A DNA stretch of 64,000 bases, taken from positions 4,588,001 to 4,652,000 of the forward strand of contig NC_005027.1 of NCBI RefSeq assembly GCF_000196115.1, read 5' to 3'. Position 1 is the stretch's first letter. The number at the start of each line of letters is the position of its first letter. The DNA is from Rhodopirellula baltica SH 1. Lineage in GTDB: Bacteria; Planctomycetota; Planctomycetia; Pirellulales; Pirellulaceae. Of this stretch, positions 1-8,144 are shown one piece after another. The notes under the pieces were generated by a model. The model had not been told where the DNA came from and did not search any database. It was given only the letters and a program-made list of their open reading frames with translations. Both the position numbers and the translations under genes were made by a program.

Positions 1-524
1 ACACATCCACGATCCGAGATTGGATCGGAAGGGTTGTGCCTGGCTACGGAAAGATCGCCGCCATCGACAAGACCAAAGAAGAGTTCCAGATCGATGGGCG
101 TACTTTCTACGAACCTCAATTTGGCACCAAAGATGGCCGAGCGGTTTTGCATTGCCACTCGATTCCGGATCTGAAAGGCACCGGCGAGAACGAACTGCGA
201 TTGATGACGGTTCGCAGTGAGGGCCAGTTCAACACGGTCGTTTATGAAGAAGAGGATCTGTACCGCAACCAAGATCGCCGGGACATCATCCTAATGAACC
301 CCGACGACCTGCAACGACTCGGGCTGACTCACGACCAACGCGTGACGGTGGAAAACGAAATCGGATCGATGCCCGGAATTCTGGCTCGTGGTTATGAGAA
401 AATCCGTCCGGGCAATGCTTTGATGTATTACCCCGAGTCAAACGTTTTGGTCGCCCGTTATGCCGACCCGCAGAGCAAGACACCTGCTTTCAAAGGCGTT
501 GTCGTCCGCGTCGTGGCTGGATGA
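1..524 (+). CDS. Molybdopterin oxidoreductase, YdeP/FdhF type (C-terminal part)
   Basis: The reading frame is open from the window edge (first full codon at 3), so this is the last ~173 residues of a larger protein. The tail resembles the molybdopterin-dinucleotide-binding C-terminal domain of the FdhF/YdeP family. It has a barrel segment around RDIILMNPDDLQRLG, a stretch ending in NALMYYPESNVLV, and the usual SKTPAFKGVVVRV finish. Such proteins are cytoplasmic Mo/W-bis-MGD oxidoreductases related to formate dehydrogenase H; for many members the substrate is unknown. The catalytic and Fe-S parts lie outside the window, so activity cannot be judged. Confidence 0.78.
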   Translation, partial: TSTIRDWIGRVVPGYGKIAAIDKTKEEFQIDGRTFYEPQFGTKDGRAVLHCHSIPDLKGTGENELRLMTVRSEGQFNTVVYEEEDLYRNQDRRDIILMNPDDLQRLGLTHDQRVTVENEIGSMPGILARGYEKIRPGNALMYYPESNVLVARYADPQSKTPAFKGVVVRVVAG

Positions 525-911
525 AAACACCTTGAATTGATGGCGGATCCGGCGATATCCGCCAACTTGCCGCTTGCTCTCGTAGCGGAATTTCACTGAA
601 TTCCGGCTCCCCAATCGAAACCGCCCCAAAACGGCGTCCAATCCCACCCCCGCGACGCTTTGTCGCTTCTGCCGGTCGAAATCGGTTCCCCCAAGCGGTC
701 CATCGACTTCGCGGTGAGAACAAATCGGGCTGCAGCAGCGTTTGAATAGTGATAGCAGCTAATCTGATCTTGGATTTGCGGGAAAATCGGTCACCATGAT
801 GGATGCCGGATTTCAAAATGCATTCCTGTTGAAACGCCCCACTTCTGGCAGTTTCACGGCGTCCAATCACGGCTGCTCCCCGCCTCCCCCACTCTCTTCG
901 TCATCCCACCT
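525..911. other. Intergenic stretch, no gene seen
   Basis: This 387-base stretch has no convincing gene. Just after the preceding stop codon a hairpin is visible at 542-563 (stem GGCGGAT/ATCCGCC), but no T-run follows, so a terminator role is only possible. A GTAG-headed palindrome lies at 582-605 and is listed separately. The rest shows nothing recognisable. Confidence 0.5.
582..605 (+). repeat. GTAG-headed palindrome (REP-like)
   Basis: The head GTAG is followed by stem CGGAATT, loop TCACTG and stem AATTCCG. GTAG tetranucleotide heads in front of hairpins are typical of REP sequences, and several other palindromes in this window share the layout with different stems. This one is a single copy here. 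Confidence 0.5.
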
Positions 912-2165
912 ATGCCGTCCCCTATTTGTCGCATGCCTGATTCCCGCTGGACGTCATGCGTCCCGATCCTCGCCAGCCTCTGGTGCATCGGATTGCTGAG
1001 CGTCTTGGCCGGTTGCTCGCAAGAAGCACCGATCATCACGTACCAGGTTCCAACGAAGATGCCCGCGGTTTTGGCCGCCGAAGACACTCGCACGATCGCT
1101 GCGATTTTGCCGCAAAAGGACCAAGCTTGGTTCTTCAAAATCATGGGTCGCAAATCAGCGGTCGATTCGATCGATGACACCTTCCATGAGTTTGTTGAAA
1201 ACATCGAATTCGAAGACGGCAAACCCAATTTGGATTCAGTTCCTTCGGACTGGCGAAAAGGTGCGGACCGAACGATGCGGTTCGCCTCCTACGACATCAA
1301 CACGCCTGTTCAGCAACTCGACCTCAGCGTTTCACAACTTTCCCGAATGGACGACTGGTCCGAATTCGTCGTCATGAACGTCAACCGATGGCGTAAACAG
1401 GTCGGACTTTCTGACAGCAAAGAAGAATGGGCCTCCGCCGAGACCATGACTTGGTCGGGATCGGACGAGTTCGCCGACGCTCCCGCGATTTGGGTGGATG
1501 TCACGGGTCGTCCCACCGATTCAGGGCCACCAATGATGGCAGGCGGAGCACCATTTGCCTCGATGGCTGGCGGTCCCAAGACGAGTAGTACCGCCCCTGC
1601 GGCGTCTGACCCTCACGCCGGCTTGCCACGCGATGCACAGGAGGCGATTGAACAAGCCAAGGCCAGTGGCAAATCGATGCCAGCGCCAAAAGAGAGGGCC
1701 TTCCCAAAGGCATCCGACAGCGACGACGCCCCCAAGTCGGACCCCGCCCTCGACTTCGATCGTCCTGAAGGATGGCGTGACGGACGAATGAGCATGATGC
1801 GGATGGCGGCGTTCAATGCAGGCCCCGAAGAATCCTCCGCCGAGATCACAGTCATCACCGCCGGTGGCGATTTGCGAGGCAACGTGGCTCGTTGGATGGG
1901 ACAAGTCGAGGGCGGCCAACCCGACGACGCCGATGTCGACGAAGCTCTCGAATCCGCCGAAAAACTGACCGTTGCCGGACGCGAAGCCCAACGGTTTATT
2001 CTTCAACCGAAAGACAAGAGCGACGACAAAGCCTCCTCGATTGATGCGACGATCGTGCCGCTCGAAAATGATTTCAGCCTGTTCATTAAAATGGTTGGTC
2101 CGGCCGACGTGATCGCGGACCAAGACGAAGCGATGCGAAGTTTTTTGAAGTCCTTGAAGTACTGA
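912..2165 (+). CDS. Secreted lipoprotein of unknown function
   Basis: The 417-residue protein has an N-terminal hydrophobic stretch ending in lipobox LAGC with Cys35, so export and lipid attachment are likely. A second ATG at 933 would give a tidier signal peptide with Cys28. The mature part is polar. Residues ~210-290 are low-complexity, rich in Ala, Pro, Asp and Ser, and join two conserved-looking halves; I recognise no catalytic motif. It is transcribed in the same direction as the downstream ResB/CcsA fusion with only ~67 bases between, so the two may be co-transcribed and this protein may act at the same membrane. Function unknown. Confidence 0.75.
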   Translation: MPSPICRMPDSRWTSCVPILASLWCIGLLSVLAGCSQEAPIITYQVPTKMPAVLAAEDTRTIAAILPQKDQAWFFKIMGRKSAVDSIDDTFHEFVENIEFEDGKPNLDSVPSDWRKGADRTMRFASYDINTPVQQLDLSVSQLSRMDDWSEFVVMNVNRWRKQVGLSDSKEEWASAETMTWSGSDEFADAPAIWVDVTGRPTDSGPPMMAGGAPFASMAGGPKTSSTAPAASDPHAGLPRDAQEAIEQAKASGKSMPAPKERAFPKASDSDDAPKSDPALDFDRPEGWRDGRMSMMRMAAFNAGPEESSAEITVITAGGDLRGNVARWMGQVEGGQPDDADVDEALESAEKLTVAGREAQRFILQPKDKSDDKASSIDATIVPLENDFSLFIKMVGPADVIADQDEAMRSFLKSLKY

Positions 2166-2232
2166 CTTTCAAAGCACACGCCCTGCCCTCACCGCCGCTC
2201 ATTTGGCGAACCCACCTTCCAAGAGTCATTCG

Positions 2233-5200
2233 ATGGCATCCGTCACCAACGATACCCACGCCACTGACGATCGCGTTTCATCCATCGCGGATTGGCTAGC
2301 CCCTTCGCGGTTACTCGCACTGGCCGGGTCGCTGAAGTTCACCGTTGCATTGTTCGCGATGTCAATTGTGCTCGTGCTGGTGGGCACATTGGCTCAAGAC
2401 GAATTGAACATGCAGGAGGTCAAACAACGGTACTTCCTCACCTGGTTCGCGCAGCTGCACTTCGACGATTTCTTCCCGCAAGCGTTCTTTCGTCACGCTC
2501 AGCCGATTCCAGGTGTTATGCGTATTCCTGGCGGAGCGTTGATTGGACTGTTGCTGATGATCAACTTGATCGCGGCCAAGATCACTCGGTTCCGATTGCA
2601 GGCCAGCGGAGGCCGCTTGGCCGCCGGACTGGCGTTTTTGATCGCAGGCATCTTGGTCGCCGGACTGATTGTCTTCACCGGGCACAACGACGATGGACTG
2701 CAGGGTACACCGCCCAGCTGGCTATCTTACGATCGATTGTGGGCAGTGGTCATGGCGGTTTTGTCGATCGGTGCCATTGCGATGGGCATGGCAGCATCCT
2801 CGGTTAAACTCCCCATTCTGCGTTGGCTGACTTACTTCGCGACTGGGGCGTTGGCGCTGACGGTGTTGTATTGCTTGTTCACGGGAACTCGCATCGACGA
2901 TCCCGGACTGCGCATCGTCTGGCAACTCGCCAAGGGTGTCGGCGCCGGTCTGATCATGCTGATCGGATGCCAATTGGCCTTTGGAAAACAAGGCGGCAAT
3001 GTGCTGCTGCACCTCGGTGTTGGATTGTTGATGGTCGGGCAATTCGCGTTTGGCGACCGCCAAATGGAACAACGCCTCAGTCTCGTTGAAGGACAATCCA
3101 CCAACACGTTTGTGAACCTGGACGAAATCGAACTGCAGTTCATTCACACCGAAGATGACATTCAAAACGTCGTCGCGGTTCCGGCTCAGCGGTTGGCCAG
3201 CGCCGCGTCGAGTGAGTCCACGATCGAGAACGAATCACTGCCTGTCAAAATCAAAGTCTTGGAATACTTTGAAAATGCAGGCATCCAAGAACACCAGGAC
3301 GACTCTCCCGCCACCAAAGGAATCGGTCTGGAAGTCTCCGCTGCTGAACGCCCCAAATCGGGCGGTGCGGACATGGCGATGAATCTCCCCGCCGCTTATG
3401 TCGAACTCATCGATCCCGAATCCGACGAATCTCTTGGTGTCTTCTTGGTCAGCCAGTCGATCAACGACCGTGAGATGCTGGTCCCCGATGGAACGTCCAA
3501 AGACACGTTTGATTCCATCACCGTGGGCGACAAAGAATACGAAATCGGATTGCGTTTGCACCGCGAAGTCAAACCGTACTGGGTTCAGCTCGAAGACGTT
3601 CGGCGGGTCAACTACAGCGGCACCGAAACGCCACGTGATTACTCGTCCTTCATCCGCATCGTTGACAGTGAAACCGGCGAAGACCGCAAGGAACGAGTCT
3701 GGATGAACAACCCGCTTCGCTATCGTGGCGAAACGTTCTATCAATCCAATTACACACCTCTTCCCGGCGGAAAAGAGCTGACCGGCATCCAAGTCGTCCG
3801 CAACTCGGGTTGGCTGATTCCCTATGTCGCGTGCAGCATCACCGGGCTGGGAATGCTGGTTCACTTTTGGGGAACACTCACTCGATTCATCTCCCGTCGC
3901 CGTCGTGAAAACGAACGAGCGTTGGCCGAATTTGGCAGCGAGAAATCAGAAGGCGCCTCCAAATTTTCGGACGGCATCGAAGTCACCGCCGAACCAGCTT
4001 CGCGGAAGAACTTGCCCGTCATCATTTATCTCGCTGCGGTCGCGGCATTGGTGACCGTGATCCTTGCCCCCAGCGTGTCGCTGAAGAACAAACTGAAACC
4101 GATTGACCGAGACAGCGAGTTTGACCTGGCGGCTCTTGGCCAAGTGCCAGTGCAATACGGCGGTCGAGTGATGCCGTTGGACGCCTATGCACGGCAAACA
4201 ATGAAGGCGATGACCAACAAAGATTCCTTGCCGCTGGATGCCGCCCCGAGCGAGATCAAAGATCGAGTTGAAACCAAGAAACTGTCCGCAGTGCAGTGGT
4301 TAATGGAAGTTGCGATTGATGAACCAGCCCTGCGTTACCTGCCAATGTTCCGCATCGATGCCGAAGAAATTCGTGCGGAGCTGGATCTCGATCGTCGCGA
4401 AAGCAAACTGTATTCGCTGGATGAAATCGGCGAAAACCTCGAGCGATTCACAAAGATGGTGAAGGACGCGCGCGAAAAAGAATCGCTGGATCAAGACTTC
4501 AAGGACAAGAAGGCGATCGAACTGGACATGCGAACCCGGCAATACACCGTTGCCGCCGCTGCGATGCGTTTGCCAGTGCCCGAAGACATTCCCGCAGAAT
4601 TCTTCCCTGAAGGAACCAGCGAACAATCACGCCAACTGTTCGCGCTGCGGCAACTTGAACGACAGATGAACAGCCTCGCACAAATGCCTGCACCGGCGAT
4701 CATCCCACCATCGATGGAACAGGCCACCAACAGCGAACAACAACCCGACTGGACCGCGTTCGCTCCCGCCTTTTTCAACATGGCCAAGAAGGGCATCGCC
4801 CCGAAAGACAGCCGACCCGGTATTCGGACCTTCGGTGAACTGATTCGCGATTATGGCGAAGGCGACCCGGCCGCATTCAACAAAGCTGTCGACGAGCATT
4901 TGGCTGCCGTGCAGGCCTACAACATCTCCGGCTACGATCACTTTGCCGTGTCGCTGGAACAATGGCTGGGTGCCGCCAACCCAACGGCGATTGCAACCGG
5001 GCTTTATATCCTGGCGATCATCTTGGGTTTGATCTACTTCGCAGTGGATTCGCCTCGGCTGGGCAATGCGGTTTGGGGAACCATCGCGATCGCGTTCATC
5101 ATTCACACGATCGTGATTCTGTCTCGGGTGTACATCACCGGCCGTGCTCCGGTCATCAACCTTTACTCATCGGCAATTTTCATCGGCTGGGCGGCCGTGC

Positions 5201-5886
5201 TGTTTGGTTTGGTGGTCGAACGCATCTTCCGTTACGGCACCGGCAACATGCTCGCCGCGGTCGCAGGGATGATGACTTTGCGAGTCGCGTACAACCTGAC
5301 CCTGAACGTCGGCCAAGCGGAAACGATGGGCGTCCTGCAAGCGGTGCTGGACACTCAGTTCTGGCTCAGCACACACGTGATCAGCGTTTCGCTCGGATAC
5401 GTTGCAACGCTTGTCGCTGGCCTGCTCGGGATTGGGTATCTGATCTCCGGTTGGATCAACGCAAGTGATCGAGCCCGTCGCGATTTGTATCGCTGTGTCT
5501 ACGGAGCCTCCTGCTTCGGCATCCTGTTCAGCTTCATCGGCACCGTGCTCGGCGGGCTTTGGGCCGACGATTCCTGGGGTCGCTTCTGGGGCTGGGACCC
5601 GAAAGAAAACGGTGCGTTGTTGATCGTCATCTGGAACGCTTTGATGCTTCACGCTCGCTGGGACGGGATGGTGAAGGCACGCGGGTTCGCCATCTTGGCG
5701 ATCGGCGGCAACATCATCACGGCTTGGAGTTGGTTCGGCACCAACGAACTGGGTATCGGTCTGCACAGCTATGGCTTCACCGAAGGCATGCTTCGCAACC
5801 TGGCGATCTTCTTCGCCACCCAATTCGCATTCATCGCCGCCGGTCTGCTGATCCCTTCCCGCAGTCCGCTCTCCGATGAATCATAA
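2233..5886 (+). CDS. Cytochrome c biogenesis protein, ResB-CcsA fusion
   Basis: This 1217-residue membrane protein joins both halves of the system II cytochrome c synthase, which exports haem and attaches it to apocytochrome c. Residues ~25-590 look ResB/Ccs1-like, with a first TM (LKFTVALFAMSIVLVLVGT), further TMs and a large extracytoplasmic beta-rich domain. A middle extracytoplasmic segment includes GGRVMPLDAYARQ. Residues ~920-1215 are CcsA/CcmC-like, with several TMs and the tryptophan-rich haem motif WGRFWGWDPKE (~1115), plus flanking histidines in STHVISVS and GLHSYGF. I use the ATG at 2233; an upstream TTG at 2203 is possible but weaker. ResB-CcsA fusions are known in other phyla. 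Confidence 0.9.
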   Translation: MASVTNDTHATDDRVSSIADWLAPSRLLALAGSLKFTVALFAMSIVLVLVGTLAQDELNMQEVKQRYFLTWFAQLHFDDFFPQAFFRHAQPIPGVMRIPGGALIGLLLMINLIAAKITRFRLQASGGRLAAGLAFLIAGILVAGLIVFTGHNDDGLQGTPPSWLSYDRLWAVVMAVLSIGAIAMGMAASSVKLPILRWLTYFATGALALTVLYCLFTGTRIDDPGLRIVWQLAKGVGAGLIMLIGCQLAFGKQGGNVLLHLGVGLLMVGQFAFGDRQMEQRLSLVEGQSTNTFVNLDEIELQFIHTEDDIQNVVAVPAQRLASAASSESTIENESLPVKIKVLEYFENAGIQEHQDDSPATKGIGLEVSAAERPKSGGADMAMNLPAAYVELIDPESDESLGVFLVSQSINDREMLVPDGTSKDTFDSITVGDKEYEIGLRLHREVKPYWVQLEDVRRVNYSGTETPRDYSSFIRIVDSETGEDRKERVWMNNPLRYRGETFYQSNYTPLPGGKELTGIQVVRNSGWLIPYVACSITGLGMLVHFWGTLTRFISRRRRENERALAEFGSEKSEGASKFSDGIEVTAEPASRKNLPVIIYLAAVAALVTVILAPSVSLKNKLKPIDRDSEFDLAALGQVPVQYGGRVMPLDAYARQTMKAMTNKDSLPLDAAPSEIKDRVETKKLSAVQWLMEVAIDEPALRYLPMFRIDAEEIRAELDLDRRESKLYSLDEIGENLERFTKMVKDAREKESLDQDFKDKKAIELDMRTRQYTVAAAAMRLPVPEDIPAEFFPEGTSEQSRQLFALRQLERQMNSLAQMPAPAIIPPSMEQATNSEQQPDWTAFAPAFFNMAKKGIAPKDSRPGIRTFGELIRDYGEGDPAAFNKAVDEHLAAVQAYNISGYDHFAVSLEQWLGAANPTAIATGLYILAIILGLIYFAVDSPRLGNAVWGTIAIAFIIHTIVILSRVYITGRAPVINLYSSAIFIGWAAVLFGLVVERIFRYGTGNMLAAVAGMMTLRVAYNLTLNVGQAETMGVLQAVLDTQFWLSTHVISVSLGYVATLVAGLLGIGYLISGWINASDRARRDLYRCVYGASCFGILFSFIGTVLGGLWADDSWGRFWGWDPKENGALLIVIWNALMLHARWDGMVKARGFAILAIGGNIITAWSWFGTNELGIGLHSYGFTEGMLRNLAIFFATQFAFIAAGLLIPSRSPLSDES

Positions 5887-6212
5887 AAACCTCTTTGCAA
5901 AAATTCGCGGGAATCAATTTGCAATCCTTGTCGCATCCGTATGCCGGGTGAACCGGGCTTGGTCGTCAAGTGATGTGCTGTCGCGCGGCGGTCCTCGCCG
6001 TGACCGAGGTTTCGTTCTCGGTGGGGGACCACCGAGTTACAGGTTGGCGTCTGAACTCTGGCGAACCCGGCAACCACATTTCAGGTCGTAGGCCAGGTTC
6101 CACCTGGCGACCACGCCGATGCTTTGGAACAAAGCGAGGCGTGTTCGCGGTCGGGCATGTCATTGACATGGTAAATCGTCCAGCCAACAAACATCGCCAT
6201 GTGAAACATGGC
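5887..6212. other. Intergenic stretch with REP-type element
   Basis: This lies between the convergent ResB-CcsA and methyltransferase genes. No gene is seen. Its right half is the paired palindrome at 6088-6216, which could act on both transcripts. Nothing else is recognised. Confidence 0.5.
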
Positions 6213-6216
6213 CTAC
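6088..6216. repeat. BIME-like repeat, family B copy 1
   Basis: Two hairpins face each other. The left one (6088-6110) reads GTAGGCCAGG-ttcc-ACCTGGCGA and the right one (6194-6216) reads TCGCCATG-tgaa-ACATGGCCTAC. The element therefore starts with GTAGGCC and ends with GGCCTAC. A second copy with the same ends but a shorter middle lies at 55205-55299. The right end slightly overlaps the end of the minus-strand methyltransferase gene. Confidence 0.7.
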
Positions 6217-7094
6217 GGCAATGACTTCGCCGATTCTTCCAGGCGTCGAAACACGTACTCGTTGCAGCCCCAGCCCGATCCAACGGTGGTAAGGTTGTCG
6301 AGGACAAACCCTTTTTCACGCAGCGGTAGGATGATGGCTTCTGGTTTGGCGACCTCAAACGGCAGGCCACCAATCCAATCGACCCAGTCATGCCAGGCGT
6401 TCATGCCGCGATCCGATTTCTTCGCTCGCCAATCCGCAAACGGCAGCGGGTTGCGACCTTGGGCCAGCCTCGCGAGTGCGAACTTCAGTTCGTAGCAACC
6501 TGCGACCAGAACGACGTACGCCGGGCGTAAAAATGCAGGCAGGCGATGATAGCCTTGCTTGATTCGCAACCATCGTCGGCTCCCTCCGCCTTGATCGTTG
6601 TAGATCGCGATCGCGTACTGACCACCAGGTGCGACGACTGATGAGGTTGCCTCAATCGCCGTGTTCATTTGGCCGGTGTGATGGAGCACTCCCCAACTGT
6701 AGACAACGTCAAACGTCCCAAGCGAAGTCAACCACTCCGCATCGAGCGCCGAGCCTCGGTGAACCTGCCATTGCTCAGCGACAGACGGATTCTCCGCGAC
6801 CGCTCGCTCGCGAAGCTCTCGAGTGCAAGCCACGCTGTCATCGTCCAAATCCACGCTGACGACTTCGGCACCCATCGAAACAGCCGCCAAAGAAAACAGA
6901 CCGCTGCCCGATCCGATGTCGAGCAACCGTTTGCCCGCCAGTGATTCCACTTGCAAGAGCGACTTCAAAGAGGACGTCGCGTGCTGCAACCGTTCGGCGT
7001 CAAACTGATCCAGGAACGACGCCCAGTTCTTGCCAAATGCGAACCGAGTTTCCGACTCTTCGACGGGCGTCACGGGCTCGCTCAAGCAAACCAC
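6213..7094 (-). CDS. Class I SAM-dependent methyltransferase
   Basis: The 293-residue protein has the SAM-binding motif LLDIGSGSGLFSL (~58-70), the acidic motif II in VSVDLDDDS, and a post-motif region FDVVYSWGVLHHTG. The family is class I Rossmann methyltransferases of the UbiE/small-molecule kind; the substrate is unknown. The GTG start at 7094 overlaps the end of purQ by 13 bases, so translation is probably coupled. Its join to purQ may be only positional, since I know no purine-pathway role for it. Confidence 0.85.
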   Translation of the reverse strand: MVCLSEPVTPVEESETRFAFGKNWASFLDQFDAERLQHATSSLKSLLQVESLAGKRLLDIGSGSGLFSLAAVSMGAEVVSVDLDDDSVACTRELRERAVAENPSVAEQWQVHRGSALDAEWLTSLGTFDVVYSWGVLHHTGQMNTAIEATSSVVAPGGQYAIAIYNDQGGGSRRWLRIKQGYHRLPAFLRPAYVVLVAGCYELKFALARLAQGRNPLPFADWRAKKSDRGMNAWHDWVDWIGGLPFEVAKPEAIILPLREKGFVLDNLTTVGSGWGCNEYVFRRLEESAKSLP

Positions 7095-7912
7095 TCCACC
7101 GCGTTTCGGAACATCTGCAACCCTTCACCGTGTTCGGGCTGCTCTTTGCGACGAGTCCAAAACGGATGTTGAGTCGCATCAATGTGTCGTTCGGGGTGCG
7201 GCATCAAACCAAATACGCGGCCGCTGGCATCACACACCCCGGCCACGTTGGCGTCACCACCGTTGGGATTGATTGGGAACGGCAACGTTTCGGATTGAAT
7301 TTCACCGGATGGCTCGCAGTATCGTAGAGCCAATCGTCCAGCCGATCGCAACTCTTCCAACACTTCCGCGTCGCGGGCGATGAACTTGCCTTCAGCGTGA
7401 GCCATTGGCAAATACATTTGCTCGATGTCTCGCAGGAACACGCACGGCGTTTTGTCGACGGCCAAGTTCACCCAGCGATCTTCGAATCGACCGTGGTTGT
7501 TCCAGGTCAATGTGGCGGGTGGAACGGAGTCGTCCGCCGATTCGGCGGGTCCGCCCGCGGTCTGCAACTGCCCGACGCCGCTGGTCAAAACGCCCAAGCG
7601 CATCAGGACCTGCATCCCGTTGCAAATCCCCAGCACCAAGTTGTCGCCGCTGTCGACGAAGTGATGCATCAAGTCACCCAAGTGCCGCCGCATCCGAGTC
7701 GCCAGGATTCGGCCGGCCGCGATGTCATCGCCGTAGCTGAATCCGCCGGGAAGACAGAGGATTTGGTAGCGGCTCGCCAAAGCCGCGTTTTCCATCAGTC
7801 GCCCGACGTGGACGCGTTCGGCGACCGCACCGGCCAACTCAAAGGCATGAGCGGTTTCGACATCGCAGTTGGTACCGGGAGCACGCAGGACGAGAACGCG
7901 AGGCTGAGGCAT
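7082..7912 (-). CDS. purQ: Phosphoribosylformylglycinamidine synthase subunit PurQ
   Basis: This is the glutamine amidotransferase subunit that supplies ammonia to PurL for the fourth step of purine synthesis, in the cytoplasm. The start at 7912 gives 276 residues beginning MPQPRVLVLRAPGTNCD, the usual N-terminus; an extension to 7960 is unlikely. The class I amidotransferase nucleophile is in GICNGMQ (Cys97) and the His-Glu pair is in MPHPERH near the C-terminus. The length is slightly above the ~225-residue PurQ of Gram-positives and fits the longer PurQ type. The methyltransferase gene overlaps its 3' end. Confidence 0.93.
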   Translation of the reverse strand: MPQPRVLVLRAPGTNCDVETAHAFELAGAVAERVHVGRLMENAALASRYQILCLPGGFSYGDDIAAGRILATRMRRHLGDLMHHFVDSGDNLVLGICNGMQVLMRLGVLTSGVGQLQTAGGPAESADDSVPPATLTWNNHGRFEDRWVNLAVDKTPCVFLRDIEQMYLPMAHAEGKFIARDAEVLEELRSAGRLALRYCEPSGEIQSETLPFPINPNGGDANVAGVCDASGRVFGLMPHPERHIDATQHPFWTRRKEQPEHGEGLQMFRNAVEWFA

Positions 7913-8144
7913 GGAAAAGCAGCTTTTCAGGCAGGAAGGTGAACAAAATCCAATCCGCAAAGCTTAGTTTTTCGTGTCATCCGTCGGAAGTGTGTGCCCC
8001 GCCAGAGAACCATTTTTTTGGGGGATGGCACCGGAAAACAGCAGCGTTCACTTCCTTTGGCCGCTTTTTACCTTGGCAGTCGGCGAAGCTCATACAATGG
8101 CGCCGTCTCCTTGCCGTCTACGTTCTTGGTGGAAAACAAATCCC
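7913..8144. other. Divergent intergenic region
   Basis: This 232-base gap separates divergent purQ and the CnaB/thioredoxin gene, so promoters for both must lie here. I cannot pick out a convincing promoter by eye. Confidence 0.4.
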
